Assembly: GCA_050996405.1 (NCBI GenBank)
Contig: JBPCRW010000044.1
Span: forward strand, 1 to 20,077
DNA from: JBPCRW01 sp050996405
Lineage (GTDB): Bacteria > Acidobacteriota > Blastocatellia > Pyrinomonadales > Pyrinomonadaceae
DNA length: 20,077 nucleotides
Reading direction: 5' to 3'
Shown: positions 7,005 through 14,617 of the stretch, piece after piece
Layout: the number at the start of each line of letters is the position of its first letter
How positions within the stretch are numbered: the stretch's first letter is position 1
Translations under genes and position numbers: made by a program
The notes under the pieces: generated by a model
Databases searched by the model: none
What the model was told of the DNA's origin: nothing
Seen by the model: only the letters and a program-made list of their open reading frames with translations

Positions 7005-9092
7005 TCAACGCGCGGCGTTTTGTTTTTCGTAAGCCGCGTTGATGATTTTCTTCACGCTTTCGACAACTTGAAACTGCACGCCCGCTTTTTGTTTGGCGAT
7101 TTCGTCGAGTCTTTTCAGCTTCGAGTCGCGCCAATCGGCGGTCGGCGTAACTCCTTTTTCCAGAAACGAAAACGCTTCCAAGCCGATTGCGCCCAAATCC
7201 TGCAAATCCGGCGCAAGCTGTTTTGCTTCCTGCAAAGCGGGCGAAGTTTGAATAATCGGCTCAAGCTCCGTTCCGGCATCGCGCCAGTTTGTAAAAATTA
7301 TCTGAATTTTTTTGGAATTGTCCGAATAATTTTTATCGGCGAGCATTTCCGCGACCATCCGGTTGAATTCGCGCGCGCCGGGCGCGTCGGTTTGCGCCGC
7401 GTCAATCAATCCGGTTAAAGGCGAGAGCATAGTTTGCGGGCGCACTTGATAACGATGATATTCTTTGACCGGCTCGATGATTGAAACCAAAGTCTGCAAA
7501 GCGGAAATATCTTTGCTCTGCACCAATCGGCGCAGCATCATCGGCTGATTTTTCAGATGCGTCAAACCTAATTCTTCAAGCTGAACGCTGATGACCGCCA
7601 GCCTTCGATACATATCGTCAACGTTTCTGACTTCGCGCGGCGACCAAAACCGCTCGGCAATCGCGGCGGTGCGCGACCAGATGCGCGAATCAATCGTTTC
7701 GGGCGAAACCCATTCGCTCCACATCGTCGCTTCGCCGCCCAAAATTCGTTTCTGCTCATCAGCCGTCAAAGTCGTGTCGGCAGGCAAAGGGTCAACAACG
7801 TAATGCTGCGAAGCCGGATACATCAAATCAATGTAATAACCGTTTGACAAAACGCCTTGAAAACCTTGTCTGGCGGCTTCAGCGAGCGATTTTTCGCCGC
7901 GCCACGAATGAATGACGACATCTTTCGGCAAATCAGGCTGAAAAATTTCGTCCCAGCCCATCATAATTTTGCCGTCTTTTTGCAGGAATTTGAGAATTTG
8001 TTTATTGAAATAAGTTTGAAGTTCGTGATTATCTTTAATGCCTTTTTCCTTCATAAAGGCTTGAATTTTCGGGTTCGCGTCCCATTGTTTGCCTTTATTT
8101 TCATCGCCGCCGATGTGCATATATTTATCGGGAAAAAGCGCGGACATTTCCTTAAAAAAATTTCCGAGAAGTTTGTAGGTTTTCTCGTTCGTCGGATCAA
8201 GCGTCGGGTCGAAAATTCCCGCGCCGCGCTCAATTTTATATGTCGCGCCGGACGCGCCGCTAATGATTTCTGGATGACTGACCGCCCAAGCCGTCGCGTG
8301 TCCGGGCATATCGAATTCCGGCACGACGCGAATTCCGCGGTCAGCCGCGTATTTGATAATTTCCCGAATATCATTTTGCGTGTAATAAAGTCCGTCTGAA
8401 CCGAGACGGTAAAGCTCTGGATTTTTTATTGTTTCGACTCGAAAGCCTTGATCGTCGGTCAAATGCCAGTGAAAAACATTCAACTTGACCGCCGCCATTC
8501 CGTCGAGATTTCTTTCTAAAACATTTAGCGGTTCGTAATGCCGCGCCGAATCAATCATCAAACCGCGCCACTCGAAACGCGGTTTATCGTTAATCGAAAC
8601 CGCCGGGAAATAAAACCCGTCTTTATCGCCTTCGAGAAGCTGCAAAAAAGTTTCAAGTCCGCGCATCGCGCCAACCGTTGTCGGCGCGTTTAATTTTGCT
8701 TGATTGCCGGAAATTTCCAAATTGTAAGATTCGTCGTCGCCAAGCTGCGGAATCGGATTTCCGGTTGAAGCGGTTTCGATTAAAAGATTCGCGCTCGCCG
8801 CGTCGTTTGACAAATCGCGCGAAAACTCCATTACCGTGCGACCTTCCAGACGTTTTATCACGCGGTCAATGTAAGATTTCAAACGCTCGTCCGTCTGACC
8901 TTTGACGGCGACGGTAAAAGATTTCGTCAAAGGCATTCTGCCGTCCTTCCAAGTTATATTTGCCGGAACAGGCATCAAATCGCGCCGCTCGGCACGCAAA
9001 GTTGATAAATCTTTGTCCTGCGCCGAAATTGATAAAAAAGCGGCGAAAAGAAACATTAGAATCGTGAAAGTTTTGATGTAAATCTTTAGCAT
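7005..9092 (-). CDS. Secreted GH20 beta-N-acetylhexosaminidase
   Basis: A 695-residue secreted exo-enzyme that removes terminal beta-linked GlcNAc or GalNAc, for example from chitobiose, peptidoglycan fragments or glycoproteins, using substrate-assisted catalysis. I start it at the ATG ending at 9092 because a signal peptide follows at once (residues 1-25, ending S-I-S-A-Q). The reading frame runs open to an upstream ATG at 9188, but that version would overlap the GH5 gene and put 32 polar residues before the signal. Domains: GH20b-like N-terminal domain about 38-165; catalytic barrel about 173-485, with the shared patch FHWHLTDDQGFR at 207-218 and the catalytic pair D330-E331 in HIGGDEN. Residues about 490-695 are a mostly helical extension I cannot assign. 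It follows the GH5 gene by 25 bases, so one transcript is likely. No clear Shine-Dalgarno is visible. Confidence 0.93.
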   Translation of the reverse strand: MLKIYIKTFTILMFLFAAFLSISAQDKDLSTLRAERRDLMPVPANITWKDGRMPLTKSFTVAVKGQTDERLKSYIDRVIKRLEGRTVMEFSRDLSNDAASANLLIETASTGNPIPQLGDDESYNLEISGNQAKLNAPTTVGAMRGLETFLQLLEGDKDGFYFPAVSINDKPRFEWRGLMIDSARHYEPLNVLERNLDGMAAVKLNVFHWHLTDDQGFRVETIKNPELYRLGSDGLYYTQNDIREIIKYAADRGIRVVPEFDMPGHATAWAVSHPEIISGASGATYKIERGAGIFDPTLDPTNEKTYKLLGNFFKEMSALFPDKYMHIGGDENKGKQWDANPKIQAFMKEKGIKDNHELQTYFNKQILKFLQKDGKIMMGWDEIFQPDLPKDVVIHSWRGEKSLAEAARQGFQGVLSNGYYIDLMYPASQHYVVDPLPADTTLTADEQKRILGGEATMWSEWVSPETIDSRIWSRTAAIAERFWSPREVRNVDDMYRRLAVISVQLEELGLTHLKNQPMMLRRLVQSKDISALQTLVSIIEPVKEYHRYQVRPQTMLSPLTGLIDAAQTDAPGAREFNRMVAEMLADKNYSDNSKKIQIIFTNWRDAGTELEPIIQTSPALQEAKQLAPDLQDLGAIGLEAFSFLEKGVTPTADWRDSKLKRLDEIAKQKAGVQFQVVESVKKIINAAYEKQNAAR

Positions 9093-9117
9093 AAATTTTG
9101 CGTTTGAAAAATTCGTT

Positions 9118-10245
9118 TTATTTCGCGGCGTTGAAAGAATCAATCGCTTTTCGCATACATTCGGAAATTTTCGTCGTGCCTTTTTCAAACATATTAAAGC
9201 CGCCGTCCCATTCCCACCAAGCGTTCGGGATATTTAATTTTCCGAATGCCGAATAAACAACCATCGCGTGACGGCAGCGGTCTGCGGGCGCGGCGTATTT
9301 TGAATAAGAACCGAATTCGCCGACGAAAATCGGCACGTTGAATTTTTCCGACCAATCTTTCGCCGCTCTTAAATCCGCAAACATTTTTTCGGCGTTTGAA
9401 TCGTTCTGATAATTCTCGATTTGCTTTCCAACCCATTTTCCTTTCGCGCTCGCGGGCGTTTCGATTTTTTTGTCTTTTGAATACGGAAACGGCACATTTC
9501 TCACGTCTGCCATTCCTTCGCTCGTCCAAGTCGCGCCCTGATGCGTGAACAAAAACGGGTCGTAATAATGAAAAGTGTAAATGATATTTTTATCGTCAAA
9601 CGGTTTCGATTCGACAAGCGCGGCGCGTGAATTCCAATCGTGAAAACCGACGATTAAAGTGTGATTCGGCGCGACGCTGCGAATCGTTTTGATAATCGCT
9701 TCGGCTTGCTCGCGCCAATCTTCAGGCTTGATGTCGTGCGGTTCGTTGCGAATTTCAAAGAAAACTTTTTCCGGGTTTGTGTTTTTGTAACGTCCGGCAA
9801 TTTGCCGCCACAGCCAAACTATTCTTTCGGTTGTCGCCGCGCCGCTGATTTTGCCGTCAAATTCCGTGTGATGCAAATCAACGATGACGTTTAAATTGTT
9901 CGCCAAAGCCCAATTTATAAAAGAATCGGCGGTTTTCAAACCTTGTTCGCTTTCCCAATGATACGGCTGATTGATGCTTGCCCATGCGCCGAAATCAATC
10001 GGAATCCGCACGGTTTTAAATCCGGCTTTGGCAATCGCGGCAAACATTTTTTCGCGCTTTGCCGCGTCCGCAGGTTTCACGAAATCGCTGTAATGTTTTT
10101 CCTTCGTGCCGAGCCACCAATTGTCCAGATACGAAAGATTCATTCCCGATTTCAAAGTCGCGGCGCGTTTTTGCGCGACGGTTTGCGCGGCGGCAAATTG
10201 CGCGGCGAACAGCAAAATCAACAAAAGATAAATCGTTTTTTTCAT
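9118..10245 (-). CDS. Secreted GH5 endoglucanase-like cellulase
   Basis: A 375-residue secreted GH5 glycoside hydrolase, unlike the mannanase-like GH5 at the left. A signal peptide spans residues 1-21, ending A-A-A-Q. The barrel covers about 30-370. Family residues are visible in order: R80 in VRIPIDF, H125-H126 in VDLHHTEFD, N167-E168-P169 (E168 acid/base), H226-Y228 in YTFHYYDPF, nucleophile E310 in FVGEFGSYS, and W344 in WWEWDGG. This pattern is that of endo-beta-1,4-glucanases and relatives (xyloglucanase, beta-1,3-glucanase and others), so the exact polymer is open. No binding module is attached. It lies between GH3 (150-base gap containing a palindromic repeat) and GH20 (25-base gap), all on the minus strand, consistent with cooperative glucan breakdown: this enzyme cuts the chain and GH3 frees glucose. 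No Shine-Dalgarno is seen ahead of the ATG. Confidence 0.92.
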   Translation of the reverse strand: MKKTIYLLLILLFAAQFAAAQTVAQKRAATLKSGMNLSYLDNWWLGTKEKHYSDFVKPADAAKREKMFAAIAKAGFKTVRIPIDFGAWASINQPYHWESEQGLKTADSFINWALANNLNVIVDLHHTEFDGKISGAATTERIVWLWRQIAGRYKNTNPEKVFFEIRNEPHDIKPEDWREQAEAIIKTIRSVAPNHTLIVGFHDWNSRAALVESKPFDDKNIIYTFHYYDPFLFTHQGATWTSEGMADVRNVPFPYSKDKKIETPASAKGKWVGKQIENYQNDSNAEKMFADLRAAKDWSEKFNVPIFVGEFGSYSKYAAPADRCRHAMVVYSAFGKLNIPNAWWEWDGGFNMFEKGTTKISECMRKAIDSFNAAK

Positions 10246-10274
10246 CGAATCGAAATCATTTTACGAATGTTTTA

Positions 10275-10374
10275 AGCCACAGATTTTCACGGATAAACAC
10301 AGATTGGAAAAAGATAAATTAAGAAAATATTCTATCAAAGAATTATCCGAGTTAATCCGTGTAAATCTGCGACT
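10275..10374. repeat. Palindromic repeat element in the GH3-GH5 gap
   Basis: Inverted arms at 10275-10294 and 10355-10374 match at 17 of 20 positions (left arm AGCCACAGATTTTCACGGAT). Past the arms the similarity continues loosely, with GGATAAACAC on the left against a TTATCCGAGTT on the right. The element takes up most of the 150-base gap. Its left arm agrees with the inner arm of the repeat at 4647-4665 at 14 of the first 19 positions, so both may belong to one dispersed family. I recall CACGGAT/ATCCGTG-type dispersed repeats in genomes of this general kind but cannot verify that here. It lies downstream of GH3 on the transcript and might shape mRNA ends. Confidence 0.75.
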
Positions 10375-10395
10375 AAAAATTCTTTTTTCGCTCAA

Positions 10396-12771
10396 TTATT
10401 GAAGCGTAAATCTGGTGTTCAAATCGCCGACCATCACCGTAAAATCGCCCGGCTCGACGGTTGGTTGATTGTTCGTATTGATAAACGAAAAATCGTCGCG
10501 GTTTAATTTGAACGTCAAAGTTTTCGTTTCGCCGGGCGCGAGCGAGATTTTGGCAAAACGTCTGACTCGTTTTCCCGGCGGAGAAAGCGTCGCTACTTCG
10601 TCGCGCAGATAAAGAATTACGGTTTCTTTGCCAGCCCGATTTCCGGTATTTTTTACGTCAACGCTGACCGTAACTTCGCCGTTCATCGGAATCGTGTTCG
10701 ACGACAAACGCAAATTGCTGTAAGCATAAGTCGTGTAGCTTAAACCCGTGCCGAAATCGAATTGCGGTTTGTTCGCCGCGTTGCCGAATGAGGTTTCTTC
10801 GGTTTCAAACAATTTGTGGTCATACATTATAAAATTGTTCGGATTGCGTGGGTAAGTGAACGGCAATTTTCCGCCCGGATTGTAATCGCCGAAAAGCACG
10901 TCGGCAATCGCCTGTCCGCCTTCGTTCGACGGATTATAAGCCATCAAAATCGCCGGAACGCGGTCGGCAATTCGGCTGATAATGCGCGGGCGACCTTCGA
11001 CCATCACGACGACGACGGGTTTTCCGGTCGCCATCACAGCTTCGGCGAGTTTCAGTTGCGGTTCGGGCAAAGTTAAATCCGTGATGCTGCCGGGCGTTTC
11101 CGTGGAAGAACCTTCGCCTAAACACAAAACGACCGCATCGGAATCCTTTGCTTCGTCCACGACTTTTTTGATGTCAACTTCTTCGTTGACATCGGTCGGC
11201 GTGTTATTGCTCGGACTCCCAGCCGGACGAACGATGCGCGTACCTTGCACGAATTTGAAATTTTTTCTGCCGACTTTTTGTTCAATCGCTTGCTGAATCG
11301 TCATTTTATTTTTCGGATAAAGCGAAGGTTCAGAACCTTGCCAAACCCAAGTCCAACCGTTGTTTAACGAAATCAAAGAATCAGCCGTCGGACCTGTTAC
11401 CAAAACTTTTCTGTTTTTAGAAAGAGGTAAAATATTGTTATCGTTTTTCAGCAAAGTCATCGTTTCGCGCGCGGCTTCGAGGCTCGTTTGCGCGTATTCG
11501 GGCTTGCCGAAATTGCTCGTCGCGGATTGGCTCGGCATCGGATTTTCAAAAAGTCCGAGTTCGTATTTCACTCTCAAAATGCGGCGCACGGCATCGTCAA
11601 TGCGCGTCATCGGAACTTTTTTCTCTTTGACAAGCGCGATTAAATCGTCCGAAAAACTGTAACTGCTCGGCACCATACTCATATCAATTCCTGCGTTAAT
11701 CGCCATTGCGGTCGCTTCTTTTTCGTCTTTGGCGACGCGCCACTGCGTTACGAGTTTTTGAATATCTTGCCAATCGGACACGACAAAACCGTCGAAATTC
11801 AGTTCGCCTTTCAAAATGTCCGTCAAAAGATGCTTATTTATATGACCGGGAACGCCGTTGATTTCCGCCGAATTGACCATTACCGTGTGCGCTCCGGCTT
11901 TGACCGCCGCCGCAAAAGTCGGCAAAAAATACTCGCGCAGATAATTTTCGGGAATCCAGGCGGGCGTTCGGTCGCGTCCCGTCAAAGGAAAACTGTAACC
12001 CATATAATGCTTTAAACTTGCGGCAACGTGCTGGTCGCTGCTTAAATCGCTGCCTTCCAAACCGCGCACAAACGCCGCGCCCATCACTTTTGCCAAATAC
12101 GGGTCTTCACCGAAAGTTTCCCAAAAACGCGCCCAAAGCGGTTGTCGCCCGATGTCCAAAACGGGCGAAAAACTCCAAGGGATTCCGGCGGCGCGAGTTT
12201 CCATCGCCGTAATTTCTTCGGCTCTCTGCATCAAAGCCGGATTCCAAGTTGCCGCCATCCCGATTTCCTGCGGAAACAGCGTCGCGCCCTGCACGTAATT
12301 TGCGCCGTGAATCGAATCAATGCCGTAAATAACCGGAATTTTCAGACGATTTTTCATCGCGGCGGCTTGAATCGCGCTGATTATTTCGTGCCATTTTTCA
12401 ATTGTCAAAGCCTGATCGTGAACGTTCAAAATCGAACCGACGCCGTATTGATTGATTGCCTTTTGCAGTTTCGCCGGATCAATTTGAACGTTTTGGTCTG
12501 CTCCGTCCGTTATCATTCCGACTTCAAGTTGCGTCATCTGTCCGACTTTTTCTTCCAGAGTCATTTTCCTGAGCAGTGCTTCAACTTCGCGCGAATAATC
12601 TTTTTTCTGACGCGGTTTCTGCGCTGTCTCGCGGAAGAATGCGTCGCTGTCCATAATGTCGCGGCTCGCTGAATTTGTATTATTCACCGTTTGGGCGTAA
12701 CTTTGTTGCAGTGGCAGGCAAAAGGTTGTAATAATTAACGCTATATTTAACAACAAGGCTGTGATTTTCAT
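10396..12771 (-). CDS. Secreted GH3 beta-glucosidase (BglX-like)
   Basis: A 791-residue secreted, probably periplasmic exo-acting GH3 enzyme that would split cellobiose, laminaribiose and short beta-glucan oligomers to glucose. A signal peptide covers about residues 1-26, ending S-Y-A-Q. The N-terminal TIM-barrel spans about 60-410 with GIDSIHGANYV (150-160), K254-H255 and the nucleophile D333 in FVVSDWQDI. The alpha/beta sandwich (about 435-655) holds the loop CLGEGSSTETPGSITDL (550-566), whose Glu residues would supply the acid/base. A fibronectin-III-like domain covers about 695-790, ending at residue 791. This three-domain layout and length are normal for BglX-type enzymes. It is the first gene of the minus-strand hydrolase run, with a good promoter about 50 bases upstream and AAAGGA 13 bases before the ATG, the same spacing as at the ROK kinase. 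Confidence 0.95.
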   Translation of the reverse strand: MKITALLLNIALIITTFCLPLQQSYAQTVNNTNSASRDIMDSDAFFRETAQKPRQKKDYSREVEALLRKMTLEEKVGQMTQLEVGMITDGADQNVQIDPAKLQKAINQYGVGSILNVHDQALTIEKWHEIISAIQAAAMKNRLKIPVIYGIDSIHGANYVQGATLFPQEIGMAATWNPALMQRAEEITAMETRAAGIPWSFSPVLDIGRQPLWARFWETFGEDPYLAKVMGAAFVRGLEGSDLSSDQHVAASLKHYMGYSFPLTGRDRTPAWIPENYLREYFLPTFAAAVKAGAHTVMVNSAEINGVPGHINKHLLTDILKGELNFDGFVVSDWQDIQKLVTQWRVAKDEKEATAMAINAGIDMSMVPSSYSFSDDLIALVKEKKVPMTRIDDAVRRILRVKYELGLFENPMPSQSATSNFGKPEYAQTSLEAARETMTLLKNDNNILPLSKNRKVLVTGPTADSLISLNNGWTWVWQGSEPSLYPKNKMTIQQAIEQKVGRKNFKFVQGTRIVRPAGSPSNNTPTDVNEEVDIKKVVDEAKDSDAVVLCLGEGSSTETPGSITDLTLPEPQLKLAEAVMATGKPVVVVMVEGRPRIISRIADRVPAILMAYNPSNEGGQAIADVLFGDYNPGGKLPFTYPRNPNNFIMYDHKLFETEETSFGNAANKPQFDFGTGLSYTTYAYSNLRLSSNTIPMNGEVTVSVDVKNTGNRAGKETVILYLRDEVATLSPPGKRVRRFAKISLAPGETKTLTFKLNRDDFSFINTNNQPTVEPGDFTVMVGDLNTRFTLQ

Positions 12772-12819
12772 TAGATTTTAACTGTCCTTTGGAAAGATTG
12801 GGTTGAAAAACTTTTTGTC

Positions 12820-12848
12820 ATTCTATTTTATTCGCTAAAATACTTCAA
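12820..12848 (-). promoter_or_regulatory. Likely sigma-70 promoter for the GH3-led gene run
   Basis: On the minus strand TTGAAG (12843-12848) and TAGAAT (12820-12825) are separated by exactly 17 bases. This gives 4/6 and 5/6 matches to the consensus and a leader of about 40 bases before the GH3 ATG. It is the best promoter match I found in the window. Confidence 0.5.
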
Positions 12849-12868
12849 GTTAAATAATCGGACGAGGC

Positions 12869-12893
12869 AACAATATACTTTAAATTGTTAAAG
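12869..12893. promoter_or_regulatory. Overlapping short dyads in the divergent GH3/secreted-protein intergenic region (possible operator)
   Basis: CTTTAA and TTAAAG are mirror-related around a 4-base spacer (12878-12893). AACAAT (12869-12874) and ATTGTT (12884-12889) form a second dyad across 9 bases. They lie between the GH3 promoter and the divergent gene at 12935. AT-rich short dyads arise by chance easily, so this is only a candidate operator. Confidence 0.25.
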
Positions 12894-12907
12894 TTTTGAC
12901 GGATAAT
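12879..12907 (+). promoter_or_regulatory. Possible sigma-70 promoter for the 172-residue secreted protein
   Basis: TTTAAA (12879-12884) and GATAAT (12902-12907) are 17 bases apart, giving 4/6 and 5/6 consensus matches and a leader of roughly 20 bases. The region is AT-rich, so the match is weak evidence. It overlaps the dyads at 12869-12893. Confidence 0.3.
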
Positions 12908-12921
12908 TTTGTAAAAATTCT

Positions 12922-12928
12922 GGAGAAG
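12922..12928 (+). promoter_or_regulatory. Ribosome binding site fixing the start at 12935
   Basis: GGAGAAG lies 6 bases before the ATG at 12935. The same frame is open from a TTG at 12896, but that start has no such site and would put 13 polar residues ahead of the signal peptide. Confidence 0.7.
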
Positions 12929-12934
12929 AAAAAT

Positions 12935-13453
12935 ATGAATTTTATAAAAAAGAATTTTATTTGTGTGATTTTATTATTTTCGGCGGTGTTAGCTTCGAGT
13001 TCGGCGGCGCGGGCGCAAACAAAAATTGAAGTTTTAAACGGCGAGGCGTTAACAAAAATCGTTCCGACGAGTTTTTATTTTGCAGGACAAAGCGCGCAAA
13101 CGCAGATGCGAAACGCCGCCGCCGCGCAGCTTGGCGAAAACCGCAATGTTATTGCGGGACTTGTTGATACGTCCGGCTATTCAACCGAAATCAGCGGCAA
13201 ATACGAAGGTTTTTTGATTACCGATTCGCCGATTAACGTCGGCGACGAAATTCTTAAAACCGGCGCGTATGGTTTCGGATTTTCCAAAGACGGAAAAATG
13301 AATATCTTCGATTTGAGCGGCAAGCAGATTCTTTCGGTCGGCGCGACAAACGATACGGAAATGAAACGCCCGCGCCCTTTGATGATGACCGGCGCGGCAA
13401 ACGGCATTCGGTTTTATAAAGGAAAAACTTACGTGATGATTTCGGCGAAATAA
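12935..13453 (+). CDS. Small secreted protein of unknown function
   Basis: A 172-residue protein I do not recognise. It has a Sec signal peptide (MNFIKKNF, hydrophobic 9-22, likely cut after A-R-A-Q at residue 28). The mature part of about 144 residues has no Cys. It mixes a helical stretch near 50-68 (GQSAQTQMRNAAAAQLGENR) with a beta-rich second half containing GLVDTSGYSTEISGKYEGF (75-93), and ends with a hydrophobic strand. This could be a small beta-barrel or surface-binding protein, but no fold is evident. It is transcribed away from GH3, sharing an intergenic region of about 160 bases with it, and converges on the oxidoreductase with only 7 bases between the two stops. A shared link with GH3 regulation is possible but unproven. 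Confidence 0.85.
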   Translation: MNFIKKNFICVILLFSAVLASSSAARAQTKIEVLNGEALTKIVPTSFYFAGQSAQTQMRNAAAAQLGENRNVIAGLVDTSGYSTEISGKYEGFLITDSPINVGDEILKTGAYGFGFSKDGKMNIFDLSGKQILSVGATNDTEMKRPRPLMMTGAANGIRFYKGKTYVMISAK

Positions 13454-13460
13454 TTCGCGC

Positions 13461-14474
13461 TTACAAAGTTTCGGGCGATTCAAAAAATTTCGATTCGGCG
13501 GCGCGAAAAATCGCGTCAATCACTGCCATATTTGCAAGCGAATCTTCGAGCGAAATCGCCTGTTCCGTGTTTTCCAGAATCGCCCGCGAAAATAAATCGC
13601 CTTGAATCGTATATTGATTGGCGGCGGGAATTTCGATTGTTTCAGCATTCGCGCCGTATAAATCTGCGCCGTCGTCAATAAAAATTCGGGTCGAAGTTTC
13701 CGGCGGAATGTTAAAAGGAATTTCGATTTCGATTCTGCCTTTCTCCCCGAAAAACTGCATTCTTTGAAACGGCGCAAGCTGCGTCGAGCAAGTAAATGTC
13801 GCTTGTCCAGACGGAAAATCGAGCATCGCCGAAGTCAGTTTATCAATTTTTGTTTCAGAATTTCTTTCAATAAAAGCGGAAACTTTTCGCGGCTCATCCG
13901 CAAAAATAAAACGCGCGATATTTACGCAGTAACAGCCGATGTCCATCAACGCGCCGCCGCCCATTTCAGGTTTGTTGCGAATGTTCGATTTATCGTCGTT
14001 GAAATAACTGAAAAATCCCGTAATCGCTTGTAAATTTCCGATTCTTTCTTCTCGAATTAAATCTCGAACTTTAAGCCATTGCGGATGCGTTCGCACCATA
14101 AACGCTTCTTGGATTTTCACGCCCGTCCGGTTTCTGACTTCGATTAGTCTGCAAACTTCCGCCGCGTTCAAAGCAATCGGTTTTTCGCACAAAACGTGCT
14201 TTCCGGCGTTCGCGGCTTTCGCTGACCATTCGACGTGCAAATGATTCGGCAGAGGAATATAAACGGCTTCGATTTCCAAATCTTTTATTAAATCTTCGTA
14301 AGAGCCGTAAAATTTCGGAATGTTCAAATCGTTTGCGGCTCGTTTTGCTTTCTCAAAATTTCGTGAAGCAATCGCCGTTATTTCGCAAAATTTGCCGTTT
14401 TGCATTGCCGGAATAACTTTTTTGATCGCAATATTTGCCGCGCCCAAAATTCCCCAGCGAATTTTTTCGGTCAT
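13461..14474 (-). CDS. Gfo/Idh/MocA family NAD(P)-dependent oxidoreductase
   Basis: A 337-residue cytoplasmic oxidoreductase with no signal peptide. The N-terminal Rossmann fold carries GILGAANIA (8-16) for NAD(P) binding, and the family signature is LCEKPIALN (95-103; E97-K98-P99). The C-terminal alpha/beta domain (about 125-330) has GGGALMDIGCY (172-182). This last motif is typical of the glucose-fructose oxidoreductase, dihydrodiol and xylose dehydrogenase side of the family, so oxidation or reduction of a sugar or sugar-like compound is likely. The exact substrate cannot be read. It stands alone on the minus strand between two unknown secreted proteins, about 140 bases after the gene at 14618. 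It may help use sugars released by the nearby hydrolases, which is inference. Confidence 0.92.
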   Translation of the reverse strand: MTEKIRWGILGAANIAIKKVIPAMQNGKFCEITAIASRNFEKAKRAANDLNIPKFYGSYEDLIKDLEIEAVYIPLPNHLHVEWSAKAANAGKHVLCEKPIALNAAEVCRLIEVRNRTGVKIQEAFMVRTHPQWLKVRDLIREERIGNLQAITGFFSYFNDDKSNIRNKPEMGGGALMDIGCYCVNIARFIFADEPRKVSAFIERNSETKIDKLTSAMLDFPSGQATFTCSTQLAPFQRMQFFGEKGRIEIEIPFNIPPETSTRIFIDDGADLYGANAETIEIPAANQYTIQGDLFSRAILENTEQAISLEDSLANMAVIDAIFRAAESKFFESPETL

Positions 14475-14502
14475 ATTTTTCGCAAATTTCCGTCTCGTCT
14501 AT

Positions 14503-14514
14503 GTTTTATAAAAC
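14503..14514. promoter_or_regulatory. 12-base perfect palindrome upstream of the oxidoreductase
   Basis: GTTTTATAAAAC is self-complementary and lies 28 bases ahead of the oxidoreductase ATG. Read on the minus strand it contains TATAAA, a possible -10 box, with no good -35. It could be an operator or chance in an AT-rich gap. The rest of 14475-14617 shows only a weak CGAGCGAAT/AATCGCTCG dyad (14559-14567 and 14601-14609). Confidence 0.25.
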
Positions 14515-14617
14515 GAGAAAAAATTCGAGATTGATTTCCGGTATAACAAAAATTTTTCCGAGCGAATTATTGAAGCGCAAACTAAAATAACCAGCGGCGA
14601 AATCGCTCGTTTCATTT

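Noticed and set aside
9093..9188. Upstream extension of GH20 to an ATG at 9188
   Set aside because: The longer form would overlap the GH5 gene and place 32 charged residues before a classic signal peptide. The ATG ending at 9092 is better.
14559..14609. Weak dyad CGAGCGAAT/AATCGCTCG and a resemblance of TTGCGCTTCAATAATT (minus strand) to the end of the GH3 gene
   Set aside because: The dyad is short and CGCTCG is common in this DNA. The GH3-like match covers only about 17 bases and flanking codons do not align, so a gene remnant is not supported.
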